Assembly: GCF_018691265.1 (NCBI RefSeq)
Contig: NW_024881295.1
Coordinates: 19,081,904 to 19,145,903 of the forward strand
Direction: 5' to 3'
Source of the DNA: Tyto alba
Taxonomy: Eukaryota; Chordata; Aves; Strigiformes; Tytonidae
Length of the DNA stretch: 64,000 bases
The notes under the pieces were generated by a model. That model did not search any database and was not told where the DNA came from. It saw only the letters and a program-made list of their open reading frames with translations. A program made the position numbers and the translations under genes. Positions 47,901 through 59,500 of this stretch are shown in pieces; the first letter of the stretch is position 1, and each line of letters begins with the position of its first letter.

Positions 47901-49758
47901 TTAACTGAATAGAACTTAACTTCTATACCTGTCACTTGACTCTATAAATCTTTGTACCTATGTTGTCCATTCTAACTATTTTTAGAAACCAATGGCTTTT
48001 ATTTGCTTTAACCTTTTTTTTTCTGCATTGGCTATGTTAATTTTACATCAGTTGGTTAACAACCCACCATTTCATCTGTATGGCATCTCATTTTTAAAGC
48101 TATGGTGCTGGACCAGACTTTCATTGTCTGGGACCTTGCATGTTTCTCTAGGGCATCTGAAGAGTAAGAAGCATCTTCCACTGATCCTCATGATAGATCA
48201 GGATAACACAAGAGATAAGAACTATGGTAATCAGCATTGGCTAGGAAAGCTTGGCTGTAAGCAGTAGGGAAGAGAAAAGATGACCTGCATCCTTGGAGTC
48301 CCAAGAGAATGTGGAACAATGATAATATGGCCTGGGGAAAAAGAATAAATCACTTTAAATAGGCCATTTAAAATTGTTATCAGTATTTCTCCCAGAGAAT
48401 GGAAATAAATCATCTCTTCTGTCCTAATATGATTATGAATCACAAATCGAATAAATGCTAGCTAAAATATATGGAGTTTTCTCTCTGAATACAAGGGCAT
48501 CTGAGGAAAGGAAAAAGGAGATTGTGAGACAAATTCATTTTGTTTCTCAGTAAAGCCACCTGCTGTATCTGACAGTCACAGAGAAAATACTTGTTGATAG
48601 CTGATTCCCCAGCTCTTTTCACTTCCAGGATCAGCCTTCTAATTTCCAAACCATTCAGGCACTTTCTCAAACTGCCCAAGGCAAACAGTAATGTCCTTAT
48701 ACCTTCTCCAGTTCATAAAGACATCCTTATTTGGGTTACCAGCTAATTGCTTTGTAAAGTGCATTTGAAAACTGGAATCTGAGTTCTAACTTGGATGTGA
48801 CGTTCCATGTTAAAATTCCCCACGCACATAAACTTCAAGTTCTGCTTATTCCCTACAATACTGCAGCACCTCAGCAACCCATTGCCTAGAGCTCATGGCT
48901 GTGCCACCCAGGCATACAACAGAGTTGTTTCTCTCCCTGCCCAAGGTGCTTGAGCCAAGAAGCATGCTCAGTGTGCACTTCCTAGCTAAGTTGTGTCCAA
49001 AGAAAGACCAGAGTAACAAGTGTCTGGTTTACACAGTTAATACATTAACAGTCCTTAGAACAAAAACCAGGAAGTTCCTTCTTAAAAGTGAAAATAATGG
49101 GAAAATTATTCATCATATTAATTACTTCAAAGCTCCTCTTGTTTTTTGCTTCACTGATGAGACTTGTGAAGTGACGATTGTAATGGAACCTTTTTTTCAA
49201 TAGGGAACATCACATTCTCTGTGGCTCTAAGCTCACCTCAAACTCAGTTCATGAAGGTTGCGAAACAGTTATCAGACAAGAGTTTCTGCTTTACGCTAAC
49301 TTGAACTGGATTTAAACTAGTGACCTACAGAGGGAAGTCTTGCTAAGCTGCTGTTAGTTTTCCTTCTAATGTTTTGTTCCTTCTTCACAAAGAGAGAGGA
49401 GCTGAAAATATTTCAAATCAAACATTTAAATATCCTTAGACACAAACACATTCCATTGCCTTTAAAAAGTACACACAGCTTTTTGTATGAAGAGCTTCCT
49501 TTGCTTTATAGTTTGGAAAAGGAACATAGAAACACAGTGAACATTAAGCCTTCCTGCAAATCACAATGTTTTTTTCATCATAAAGTACAATGTAGAGACT
49601 AAAGTCCATTTCTGCTGAAAATATGCATCACTACATGTCTTGTTAACACTGATAACTTCCAGATGGCACTACTGACTCTCATAGACTGGCTTAGCCATGT
49701 CTGGGAATCCATAGCACAAGCTGAAGAAAATGCCTATTAGCACTTGTGATACAGCTGA
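44913..49758. other. Non-coding AT-rich stretch
   Basis: No gene recognised. Contains a G8 run near 45089-45096, a 12-bp direct repeat TTTGCTTTCATC at 45661 and 45689, and a T12 run at 45955-45966. Short open frames up to about 100 codons (for example 48895-49203) resemble nothing known. Confidence 0.6.
45955..45966 (+). repeat. Poly-T run, 12 bases
   Basis: An uninterrupted T run after TTTTCTA. Confidence 0.85.
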
Positions 49759-49763
49759 GAAAG
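49759..49763 (+). repeat. Target-site duplication GAAAG, left copy
   Basis: Five bases directly before the LTR, repeated at 50258-50262. Choosing this boundary also makes the LTR start align with the other LTR. Confidence 0.85.
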
Positions 49764-49887
49764 CGTTGTTGTTTGAGCCTACTCAGCAGCTAAATGCCCT
49801 GCAGTCGCTCACCCACCATCCCCCCACTTGGGAATGGGGAGGGAATCAGAGGGGCAAAGGGAGACTTGAGGGTTGAGATAAAAACAG

Positions 49888-49893
49888 TTTAAT
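49888..49893 (-). promoter_or_regulatory. LTR polyadenylation signal (ATTAAA variant)
   Basis: TTTAAT on the plus strand, ATTAAA in LTR sense, about 175 bp downstream of the TATA box in sense direction. Confidence 0.6.
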
Positions 49894-50064
49894 AACAGTA
49901 ACAGAACAATACACTGACAGCAGTATCAGCAGGTAATGTACCACACAGCCGCTCACCACCCGCCAACCGACCGACACCTACCTGCTCCCGGCCAGCGATC
50001 CCAAACACAAAGGCCCCACAGCAACACTCCCAGAAGCAAGAGCCCTTCCTGGTTTACTCCTGCC

Positions 50065-50072
50065 TTTATATA
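50065..50072 (-). promoter_or_regulatory. TATA box of the 494-bp solo LTR
   Basis: TTTATATA on the plus strand, TATATAAA in LTR sense, in the context expected for the core promoter of this LTR type (CACTATATAAAGGCAGG). A relic promoter; activity is unknown. Confidence 0.65.
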
Positions 50073-50257
50073 GTGAGCACAACATCACATGACATGGACT
50101 ATCGGCCAATCGGGGCCCAGCCCTCCAGCTGTGCTCCCCCCGCCCCCGCACACAGGTGAGGGCACTGGGACCTGGGGAGCCCCTGGGGTCTCAGGGGGCT
50201 GCAGCTCCTCCCGCTGCTGAACCAACGGGAGCTCTAGTCCGGCCCCAACCAGGACAG

Positions 50258-50262
50258 AAAGA
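50258..50262 (+). repeat. Target-site duplication GAAAG, right copy
   Basis: Exact match of 49759-49763, directly after the CCAGGACA terminus. Confidence 0.85.
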
Positions 50263-52770
50263 TGCTGGGAACATCCAGAAGAAGGATCAGTTCTACACTG
50301 TATTCCTTTCCTTGATATTTGTGCTTTTGGCATAGAACTTCAGATTGGATTCAAGCCCCCAAATGTGTTGATAAAACATGAAAGCCTTCTTGAAATCAAT
50401 TTGGCTAACATGCATAAAACTACTGTAATAAAAAATTAAAAAATGCCCAGTGCTACTGTGTGATCTGAAAATCCAGGATCTTTGTTTAAACTTATTAATT
50501 AGACTGCTTCTTCAAATAAAATAACCATCAAGAAGATATTTATCACTGACTGAAAAGTCAAATTTTATAAGGAACATCATCAGAGTATTCCATTCTGTCT
50601 TTTCTCTTTGGATTTCTTCATGAGATGTATTAGATTAATATTTGTATTGCCTTTGTCATCATACTGTCCTTACTGACTGTACCCATATTATAGATATTAA
50701 TAGCATTAGAAAAAAGTTGCATTATTCCTTTAGATACAGGAGAAATTTGCTTCATAGAACTTCTGCAAGTTATTTGTACAATTTGTTTCCATATGATTTA
50801 TTCCAAGAAGCTGATACAAGGAAATCTCTCTTGAAAACTAAATCAAAATTCCACTTTTCACAGTTGGTTATAGTCAGCTGGCACAACTGTCTAGCTCTTT
50901 CCTTTGAACATATAGCACTTTTTGAAGATAAAAAGTTTTGAATATTTTATACTTGAATGCCTCAGGACTTATTATTAGTTACAGCCTGAAGAGGAGTATA
51001 CCACATACATAAGAAAGAAATTTTTGCCAGATGAATGTAGGGGGCTTACAACGGTGCGAAGTTGCTGTTAGTGAAGAGACAAGTAATGCTACTGGAAAGG
51101 TTACAGAGATGGTCAGCAGTAATTACTATGGAAGCCTTGGGAAAATATATCCATGCTTTAAATAGTATTTCAGGCACTGAAGAATTCTATGTACAAAGAA
51201 GTTCAATTTAGGAGAATTTTTAAGAGCAAATGAAGTGTTGCTTCCTTTAGGGTAGTCATGTATTAATGAACAGAATGAAGGCAGACTTAAAAGTGATAAG
51301 GTGGTTGGGATATTTCTCTGCAATTAGAATATGGGTTCTTAATGGGGAAGAATTAAGTTAGGACCCGAGGAGCTCGTTATCCACTATACTTCTTGCCTAC
51401 CTTTCTTCAGGCGATAGAAAGAGATCTCTGCAACATCAGCCTGCTGAAATAGGGAATGTCTCAGATGTCAAAGGCCTCAAACCACACTCCTACATTACCA
51501 CTGGGAAGAGGGAATGGTTGATAACTGGACATCAGATGCATCCTTGGCTTGAGGAGGTATTAGCATGAAAGGACAATCTATGGAATGGAGCCTCTGCAGT
51601 AGAAGCAACACCAAAAGCTATTGTTATCCATACAGATGCTACGTGCAGTAGCTAAAAATATATCTAACCTCTATTTGATACTTGTGTGATTTTATAACCA
51701 GTGGGTTTACTTTGCATCCTGCCCAATTTAAGCAAGAAAAACAAGTATTTACATGAACTTAGCTAATGAAGACCCTAACATTTTTCTTGGCTGCACACAT
51801 GTGCTTTGGCTGCATCTTGATGTGGGGAGTCAAAGTCCAGATTCCAGACTAAGTCTTACTAGACTAAGTCACTGGGTAGATGTCAAGTTTTAAAATAATG
51901 TCTGAGAGGCAAAAATATTCTTTGAAAAAATAATTCTTGTTGAAAGCACTCTGCAGCTTGGCAAAAATAGCTCTTTTTTTTTGATGAAAATGAACAACTT
52001 TTGACTGACACTGTATATACTTAGTCTCTCCATCACCTGTTTTATGTTGAGATCATTCTTAGGTAGGTGACTAAATCATGGCAATTCTCTCACTTGGTGA
52101 ATGCAAGCTGAGTTTTGCCCCTTTCCCAAGTCTGGCCTGGCTTATAATTTGTGAAGTCTTCACTGGCTACCTCCAGAGTTATATGCTGTTGTTATTTACA
52201 TTGAACATTGGTATGAAGAATGCCTTCAGCAGAGCAGTGACTTTCGTGTGTTCCTAGACTCAGTCTCCTAACAGAAAGAAACAAAAGACAGGAATGTTTC
52301 TCACACTGAAAAAGAAGATAAAATAATTCTCTGTAGTGTTCTGTCCTCTGGTTATGTCTCCCTGAGTGAAGCGGGGTTGACTTCAGTTGAGGGTCTTGTG
52401 CAAGATCTGCCTTCAGCAAAGGATATTTCTGCTGGTCTTGCTACTGGAAAAAGCAAGAAACTGAACAGCCTATATGAATGTATCCACAGTTTTGTATTAG
52501 TTGTATGCCTATATCCAACTAAATTATTATTTTAAAGTTCTTCAGAATTTCCAGAATGGTCTGGAAAAAAGTTTTTGCAAGGAGACAGTAAATATAAGCA
52601 AGTCATTTTAATTAATTGCATTTCTTCATTCTGGGTGAATAATTCTTAGTAAGTATAGCTATAATTTGTGAGAACTACTATGAACATAGTTGCTTTAGTG
52701 ATCAAAAAAAAAATAGGTAAAGAGCTTCCCTGTCTGATATATTTTCCAAGTTCAAATTCTTAAAATACAC

Positions 52771-52810
52771 TGGAAATAATCCTTATATGCTGAAAATAAT
52801 CCTTATTATG
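52771..52810 (+). repeat. Short tandem duplication, 20-bp period
   Basis: TGGAAATAATCCTTATATGC is followed directly by TGAAAATAATCCTTATTATG. The first 16 bases differ at only one position. Confidence 0.7.
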
Positions 52811-52959
52811 TTCTCACTGAGCCTAGCAAATTGAATTATATCTGCAAAATATAAATTTACCAGTAACTTCAGGATAGATACCCATTCATTTGAATCAAAA
52901 GCTTTTCCAGTCTCAATATTTGTCATTTGGTTATGAGAATCTAGATTTTCAATGTATGG

Positions 52960-53002
52960 TGTCATGTATAAATACAAATTGTGATGTCATGTGTAAATAC
53001 AA
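52960..53002 (+). repeat. Short near-tandem duplication, 25-bp period
   Basis: TGTCATGTATAAATACAA (52960-52977) recurs as TGTCATGTGTAAATACAA (52985-53002), one mismatch in 18 bases with a 7-bp spacer. Confidence 0.7.
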
Positions 53003-53522
53003 TAAAGATGTGATATGTTTAAATATTAAAATGTTAGACAGAACCAACTCACCCGTATGATTCCAATGGATCAGTTTTGGAAGCAGCCTGAGAAATATCA
53101 AAGAATCAATATTGCTAATAACCATCAAGTAAGTAAAACAATGAAGATATTTAAAAAATATATTCGAATGAAGGCAATGACATGGGAGACGTTATGTTGA
53201 AAGTGATACTATAGTGGATCATACAGTATGTTTTCCACTAAAGTTCCAGGTTCAACAGGACCCAGGTGTTACAGAGATTGTGAGAGATTTTCACTTTCAT
53301 CCTCAATAGCTCTACTTCAGATTTGAAGAAAAGTTGTGAGAAGCTTCAAGATCTGTATATAGGGATTGGAAGCAGGAAGCAAGAAGCCTTGGTTCTCTTC
53401 CTTGCATTCTCCAATCTTTATGCAGGCTTTTCTCCAGATACTCTGTCTAAAGTGTCTAACAGAACTGCACTTCTTTGAATGCCTTTTAATTTTACTGTTC
53501 CTTAGAATCAGTTTGCCAGTTT

Positions 53523-54449
53523 TCACAGAATCACAGAATGGTTGGGGTTGGAAGGGACCTCTGGAGGTCATCTTTTCCAACCCCTCTGCTCATGCAGAGC
53601 CTTGTAGAACAGGTTGCCGTGGACCATGTCCAGATGGCTTTTGAATATTTTCAAGGGTGGAGACTCCACAGTCTCTCTGTGCAACCTGTGCCAGTGCTCA
53701 GTCATCCTCACAGTAGAAAAATGTTTTCTGATACTCGGTGGGAATATCCTGTGTTTCAGTTTGTAACCACTGCTTCTTGTCCTGCCAGTGGGCACCACTG
53801 AAGAGAGCATGATTCTGCCCTCTTTGTGCCCTCCCATCAGGTACTTGCATGCATTGATAAGATCCCTCTGTGCCTTTTCTTCTTTAGGTTGAACAGTCCC
53901 AGCTCTATCAGCCTTTCCTCATAAGAGGGATGCTCCAGTGCCGTAATTGTCTTTGTGGCCCTCCACTGGACTCTTACCACTACACCCACATCTCTCTTGT
54001 ACTGGGGAGCCCAGGACTGAATACAGTACTCAGCCTCACCTCTGCTGGGTAGAGGGGAAGGATCTCCTTCCTCGACCTGCTGGCAACACTCCTAATGCAG
54101 CTCAGAATACTACTAGTTGCCTTTGCCACAAGGCATTGTTGGCTCGTGGTCAACTTGGTGTCCACTAGGACCTCCAGGTCCTTTCCTACAAACATGCTTT
54201 TTCAGCTGGTCAGCCACTAGCATATATTGGTGCACGGGGTTGTTCCTCCCCAGGTGTACGGCTTTGCACTCCCCTTGTTGAACTTCATGAGGTTCCTGTC
54301 AGCCCAGCAATAACCTGTTGAGGTCCTTCTGGATGGCAACGGGACCCTCTGGCATATCAGCCACTCCTCTCAGTTTTGTGTCATCAGCAAACTTGATGAG
54401 GGTACGGTCTGCACCATCATCCAGCTCATTAATGAAGATGGTAAACAGG
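53523..54449 (-). mobile_element. CR1 LINE, 5'-truncated, inactive (ORF2 C-terminal half plus 3' end)
   Basis: On the minus strand this starts (high coordinates) with a IFINELDDG-like palm segment and KFADDTKLRG containing the catalytic F-A-D-D (about 54385-54440). It continues with VGKDLEVLVDTKL and ASRSRKEILPLYPAEVR (frame 53980-54195), then RGINKYLM-type sequence and RTRSSGYKLKHRIF, VRMTEHWHRLHRETVESPPL (frame 53568-53837). It ends at 53523 with the 3' tail: CAGAGGTCCCTTCCAACCCC and two copies of the ATTCTGTG octamer. Frames are interrupted several times, so it is a dead copy. The octamer repeat is well kept compared with the copy at 44 kb. It lies opposite in orientation to the other CR1 copies of the window. 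Confidence 0.93.
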
Positions 54450-55319
54450 ATGTGTTTATTAATAAAGCAAATAAAAATGTGGTTTTCCTAATCAAGCTAT
54501 ACCTAGGCAAGCAAAGGGTATATATAATCAGGTTATATATGAGGTACTACTATAAGTTTGCTAAGAAAAACAGTGCTAACTTTAGTGTATTTCTTTTTAG
54601 TATTCATGAGATGCAATGATGAAACAGTTAAGACAATTTGCTTTTAATTGAACCCCTCTCTCTCCCAAACCAATTTCTGGGCTTGTTCAGAATCACACTG
54701 AAGATTTGTTGCTGTACACAGCTGAAGCTCAGGAAAATTTTGGGAATCAAAGATGCTCTGAAATAAAGCTAATTAAATAACTTTTTAATTAATTCTTTTT
54801 GATGAGGAATTGGTGTCTCTGGAGCTAGATGGAAGGCATTTTGTCTTGATGTAGACCTTTTTCATGGATTTCAGGAGTAGCTTTAGCTTGCTGGACATGG
54901 AATGGTGAAAAATCTGATCCATTATACAGCATGTTTTTTTCTGAAAATTCCTAGCTCTAGCCTTTTCATAAGCAGAAAAGAACAAGGTCGGAATAATAAT
55001 TGGTAGTTAAACAGCTCTTCCTCTCATTTCTTTAGATTTGTTAATTCAAATTACAGTCTAGATCACAATCTAGGACTCATCCATAGTGAACCAACCCCAG
55101 CTAAGTGTCATGGCAAATATAGCCAGATTTTTTTCCTAAAAACTGTTGTGAGGAAATCATTGATTGTATTTAAGTTTTCTGATTCAAAATTTAATTTACC
55201 ATATTATCTTCAACAGTTTTTAAATGGATCTGTTTTCTTCCAGTAAAAAAGTGCAAACTGTGACTGCACTGTGTTGAAAAAAATACAAAGTTTAAGGAGC
55301 AGATCTTTTTTTTGTTTTC

Positions 55320-55340
55320 TTTTTTTTTTTTTTTTTTTTT
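55320..55340 (+). repeat. Poly-T run, 21 bases
   Basis: An uninterrupted T run followed by GCAGCTGCCAG. It looks like a polypyrimidine tract and acceptor, but the following sequence is not an identifiable exon. Confidence 0.9.
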
Positions 55341-55761
55341 GCAGCTGCCAGCTCCAAACTGAGAATCAAATGCCTAAAGAAAAACTTCAGATCTAGTTTG
55401 CTCAATTTTCTTTCAAGAGGAGAAAAGAGAACATGTCTAACCATGCACATTTGTCTTCAGATAGCTACATAAACATGTTCATATCCCTTTTCATTGGTTA
55501 GACACAAGTTCATTGGAAAGGTCTTTCTGTTATTCAGTGCTTCAGTTTAAGACTTGACAAAAAAAAAGGAAAACATTTTAACAAAAAAACAGAAAATAAA
55601 AAAATCCATTGTAAAGGAAAAGTGTATTTCTTTTACTGTATCAATTCAGTTCCACAAGATCAAGCCTTCTACATTGTATCAGAATTCTGTTATGAAATAT
55701 TTTTAAAAATAATTTTGTGACAATTTCTATTTAATAACTAGTTTGTGGTTGTTTTTCTTTT

Positions 55762-55787
55762 TTGTTGTTATTGTTGTTGTTGTTGTT
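55762..55787 (+). repeat. (GTT)n microsatellite, imperfect
   Basis: About eight TTG units with one TTA interruption, flanked by T-rich sequence. One of very few simple-sequence repeats other than homopolymers in the window. Confidence 0.85.
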
Positions 55788-56520
55788 TTTAACAGCCTCT
55801 TGTAAAGAATCAGTTTCTAATTTTGAAGTATTTATATAGAAATCTTTTGCTTTTTATCCAGGAATATATTGGGTTTTTTTCCGTAATAAACAGAATGAAA
55901 TCAGTCAAAAGAATGATTCCCTGTAAATTGATCTGATTTCTTCTTGGTTGGTGAGCAGTCTAGTCAAACAAGGAGAGTTAAGTAAACTAGTAGCATCTGT
56001 GGTACAACAGTTATATGACATTATGTAAGCTAACAATTCTGAAGTTCAGATGTTTACTCAGGTGGTCTGAATTTGTCAACATAAACTACTGAACTTGTAA
56101 CTGCATTTTAATAGCAATAGTAGAGAACAGGAAAGTCATTATATATTCTAAAAATATTGGACAGGCCATACAAATAAATTTGTGCAATTAATATTTTATA
56201 GCCTTGATTATAAAATTATTTTTCCTCGATTAAACTGATTTACTCATCAATTTTCTTCTGGAGTTATTCTGACTTGATTAATGAAAATGTTTATCTCTGA
56301 AGATCCAGCTGTAAACAATCCAAACTCATATTAGAATGGGAAATCTTGTTTTTACCAAGAGATCTAGATATTACTCTTACTTAAGTTGATTAAGGGTTTT
56401 TTTTTAAGTGAGTCTGAAAAATGAACCCTCTGCATTATGAAGTCATTTAGCATCTGAATGTGGCTTGAGGTGGCAGATTTGGCACTAAGCAACATTAAAT
56501 CAGTTATTAAAGAAGATACT

Positions 56521-56560
56521 GGACCAGATTCTCAGCAAAAGTAAATTGATACAGTAAAAC
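56521..56560 (+). repeat. Arm of an ancient amniote repeat
   Basis: GGACCAGATTCTCAGCAAAA continuing into GTAAATTGATACAGT follows the order of a widespread old amniote repeat that I know from turtle and crocodilian sequence (GGACCAGATTCTCAGCTGGTG, then TAAATTGGCATAG). Only this first arm is recognisable here; the central ATTGACTTCAGTGG is missing. Confidence 0.45.
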
Positions 56561-59500
56561 TTGTGCACTAAAATACAAAAATATTTTCAAGGTTGAATAT
56601 AATGTCATGGACAGTTTCTACTTGTAAACACAAGTGTCAGCTTTCTAACCACAGTGCAAACAGAATAAGAAAACAACTGAGAGAACCTCAGCCATAGAGA
56701 CAAATGTGGAAACAATTGGAAGAGTAAGTGATCACACAGAGCAAGGGCTAGGAATACATAACTGACCAGGAAATATAGTTTGATAGTTAATTATCTACTC
56801 TTCTAAAAACAAACGGAGAACAAGAATATATGTACAATTCAGAAATGAAACTTATGAACTGCAGTTGGATTACACCAAACTGCTCAGGTGATCTAGCAAC
56901 GTCAGCTAACGGGCTTCTTGGAATTATTGGCTCTTCCTTCTACAAACAGGGAAAAAAGAAAGATATTCTTGATAAAAGTCTTTCTTGGCAAGTTCCTATG
57001 GTACCCTTTTCCCCAGACATGTTCTTCAGATCTCTGTTCTCTTGCTGTTCTTCCCACTATACTTCAGTATGGGCCATTCTGGTGTAGCTGTGTTTGAGTG
57101 ATGAGAGAAATCAGTTGAGTTGAAAGTAGTGTGCTTTGTTTTTTGATTAATGTCATATAATTTGCAATTGTAAATTTAATGACATTTTAAATTATTTTCT
57201 GAAGCATCTTATCATAGCATTATGTGAAATACATTAAAAAAATTTTGCTGAAACTTCTCTATCTGATAAAAAGTTCAGCATTTCACTGAAAAGAACACTT
57301 TTAAAAACATAATATTGTACAGAATGAGCTTACAAATGTCCACTAGAAGACTTAATTAGCAAATGAAATAGAAAATAAATCTAGAATTGCAGACTTGCAG
57401 GAAATATAAAGCATCTCTAAAGTTTGCAGTAATGGCCATGGAAGCAAACTATCTTCTCTTATTTAATAAGAGAGTCGTGAAATGCACCAGATCTGCTCCA
57501 TGAGAACTTTCTATAATAAGCAGCCCCATCTTGGACTACAACCCACCCTCTACTTAAGAACTCAGTGCCTGGATAGAAACAGCAATGAATAAGGCAGTAC
57601 AATCCATAATTTCCCTTGGTAACACTGGAAAATGGATGAATGCAAACCTGTATCAACAAACCTCATACTTCACATCAACAATAACATACTAGTTAGTCTT
57701 TATGGCATCCCCAGATTGCTCACATAGCAGTTGGTTAGATATTTACCAATACCAACTGTACATAATAAACTCTTGGCTGTAATCTACTTCTGACTGATGA
57801 AAATAGACTTAAAATAAAATTAAATCAATTATTAATTAAAATAGCCTGCAAATGGTAAACTGTCAGTGCGGCTCAGATTAGGTCTGTGCAAGAGTCCACA
57901 CAGAGTAGTTTTTTGTGTTCAAAAGTTGTGTTACTGTACTTAGTCATCCCAGGTGTGCTGGCTGGGGGTGATATGTACATGTCAAAAGGAAAAGAATCAT
58001 AGGGTGGGAAGAGGCAAATTAAAGGAATTTGTGAATTCAGCTTGTTTCCCAGAATCTGAGGTGTGTCTGATGGGATGATAATACCCATAGCATCATGCAG
58101 CACAGGAGAGTGTACAGTCCAGCAGGCTTCATTGGAGTTTCAAGACAAGTGGTATAACCTTCCAAAATGCTAAATGCTTAATGTGGGGAGAAAGATATCA
58201 CGGTGTTAAAATAGTAATTTGGGTTACAGTAGGATACAGACAGTCTATAGAGACAATGCAATCATTAATTGTTAAATCTGCAATGATTAGTTCATCCAAA
58301 CACAGTAAAAAGTAAATCTTCTTTGTAAGAAAGATCCATTTACCTCTATTTTCCTAGCTGACAAAACAGGAGTATGTTGAAGGTCTTATAGAATTTACTT
58401 GAATAATGTATCTGCTAGCAAACATCTGGAAAACTCTTAGTATGTGACATATCGTGTGATGACTTTTATCTGTGTGCTTTATTTGTAAGTTGTGCTATCA
58501 CACCGGTTTCAAAGCACAGAGCTGATCTGTCAACTTCAAAAGGCTGCTTGCTGGGAGGGATGTAAAACTCTGCTGTGTATTAAACTTTTTATTTGGTTCT
58601 CAGAAGTTTACTCCTTTATTTATGCTACTAGAATGGATATTTAACATTTGGCTGTTGTGTGAGTTAATGATACAAAAAGTAGTCATTGACATTTAAGTAG
58701 ACATAATATGCTCTTACTACCAAGCAGAGAGCCAGAAATGTTTGTGGTTTGTTAATTATATGGAGTGTTCTTGACAGTTTTTAAAACACTAATCTCCTTT
58801 CAGAAAGGTTCTATAATTTTTCTTAGTTTATACCCCATTTGTGAGTTGTTTAGCTAAGTTGTGATATTGAATGTCTTGAAATATCAACACCACTATCACA
58901 TATGTGAAACTTTTATTAAAATTTTTTAGATGTTTTGTAAACTATCTTGATCTACCATAATGGTGCAAACTAGACTCCAGTGATCATATCCATACCTCCA
59001 GGCCTGGATCTTTTCCAGATTTGCTAATTAAGCCTGATAAACCCCATGCAGTCAAAGATAGCTGTTAAACTGGCAGATTAACTTTCATGTTGCCTGTTGC
59101 ATTATCACCACAAAAATAAGAGATGTCCATCAGGAGCATGACAAGCCATCCATTGTGACACAACCCTGTCAGACCACAGGAGAGTTAAAACTCCATGAAC
59201 TGATGTGAACTGCTTGATTTGGTTTCTTTGGAGCTGCAGTTGTCCAGGGCTAAGCTTTATCATTTTCCCATTTGGGAGAATTGTGAGAATGTGCTTCCAT
59301 CCCTACTTGAGCTTCTTTTCAGACATTTCTCAGTGGCAGAAAATTTAATCAAGAATACTTTAATGAGCATAGCTATTTGAATATATAGAAAAAATGTAAC
59401 AACTTATTTTTAATAAGATTGCTTTGCTACTCATCTAACTAAAAATTGACAGACCCTAAGAATGTTTATTTTGAAGATGATACAAAGACTTAGAACTCAA

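Larger units (their letters stand above)
49764..50257 (-). mobile_element. ERVL-type solo LTR, 494 bp, with 5-bp target duplication
   Basis: The stretch starts CGTTGTTGTTTGAGCC, which aligns base for base with the TGTCGTGGCTTAAGCC start of the LTR at 29906, and ends CCAACCAGGACA like that LTR. GAAAG flanks it on both sides (49759-49763 and 50258-50262). Sense is the minus strand: TATATAAA at 50065-50072 and ATTAAA poly(A) signal at 49888-49893 are in the correct order. No internal viral region is attached, so it is a solo LTR. The first base is C, not T, so the canonical terminal TG is mutated to CG. The middle differs from the longer LTR at 29.9 kb and lacks the 68-bp repeats. It probably belongs to a related but different subfamily. 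Motifs such as CAGCCGCTCACCACCC and GGTTGAGATAAAAACAGTTT are what I recall from common neoavian LTRs. Confidence 0.9.
50263..53522. other. Non-coding AT-rich stretch
   Basis: No gene recognised. It contains two short tandem duplications (52771-52810 and 52960-53002) and a T9 run near 51974. Open frames are at most 99 codons and resemble nothing known. Confidence 0.6.

Noticed and set aside
50085..50333. 82-codon minus-strand frame
   Set aside because: It lies mostly within the 494-bp solo LTR and has no protein similarity.
53366..54168. Plus-strand frames opposite the 53.5-54.4 kb element
   Set aside because: They are antisense shadows of the minus-strand CR1 ORF2 remains.
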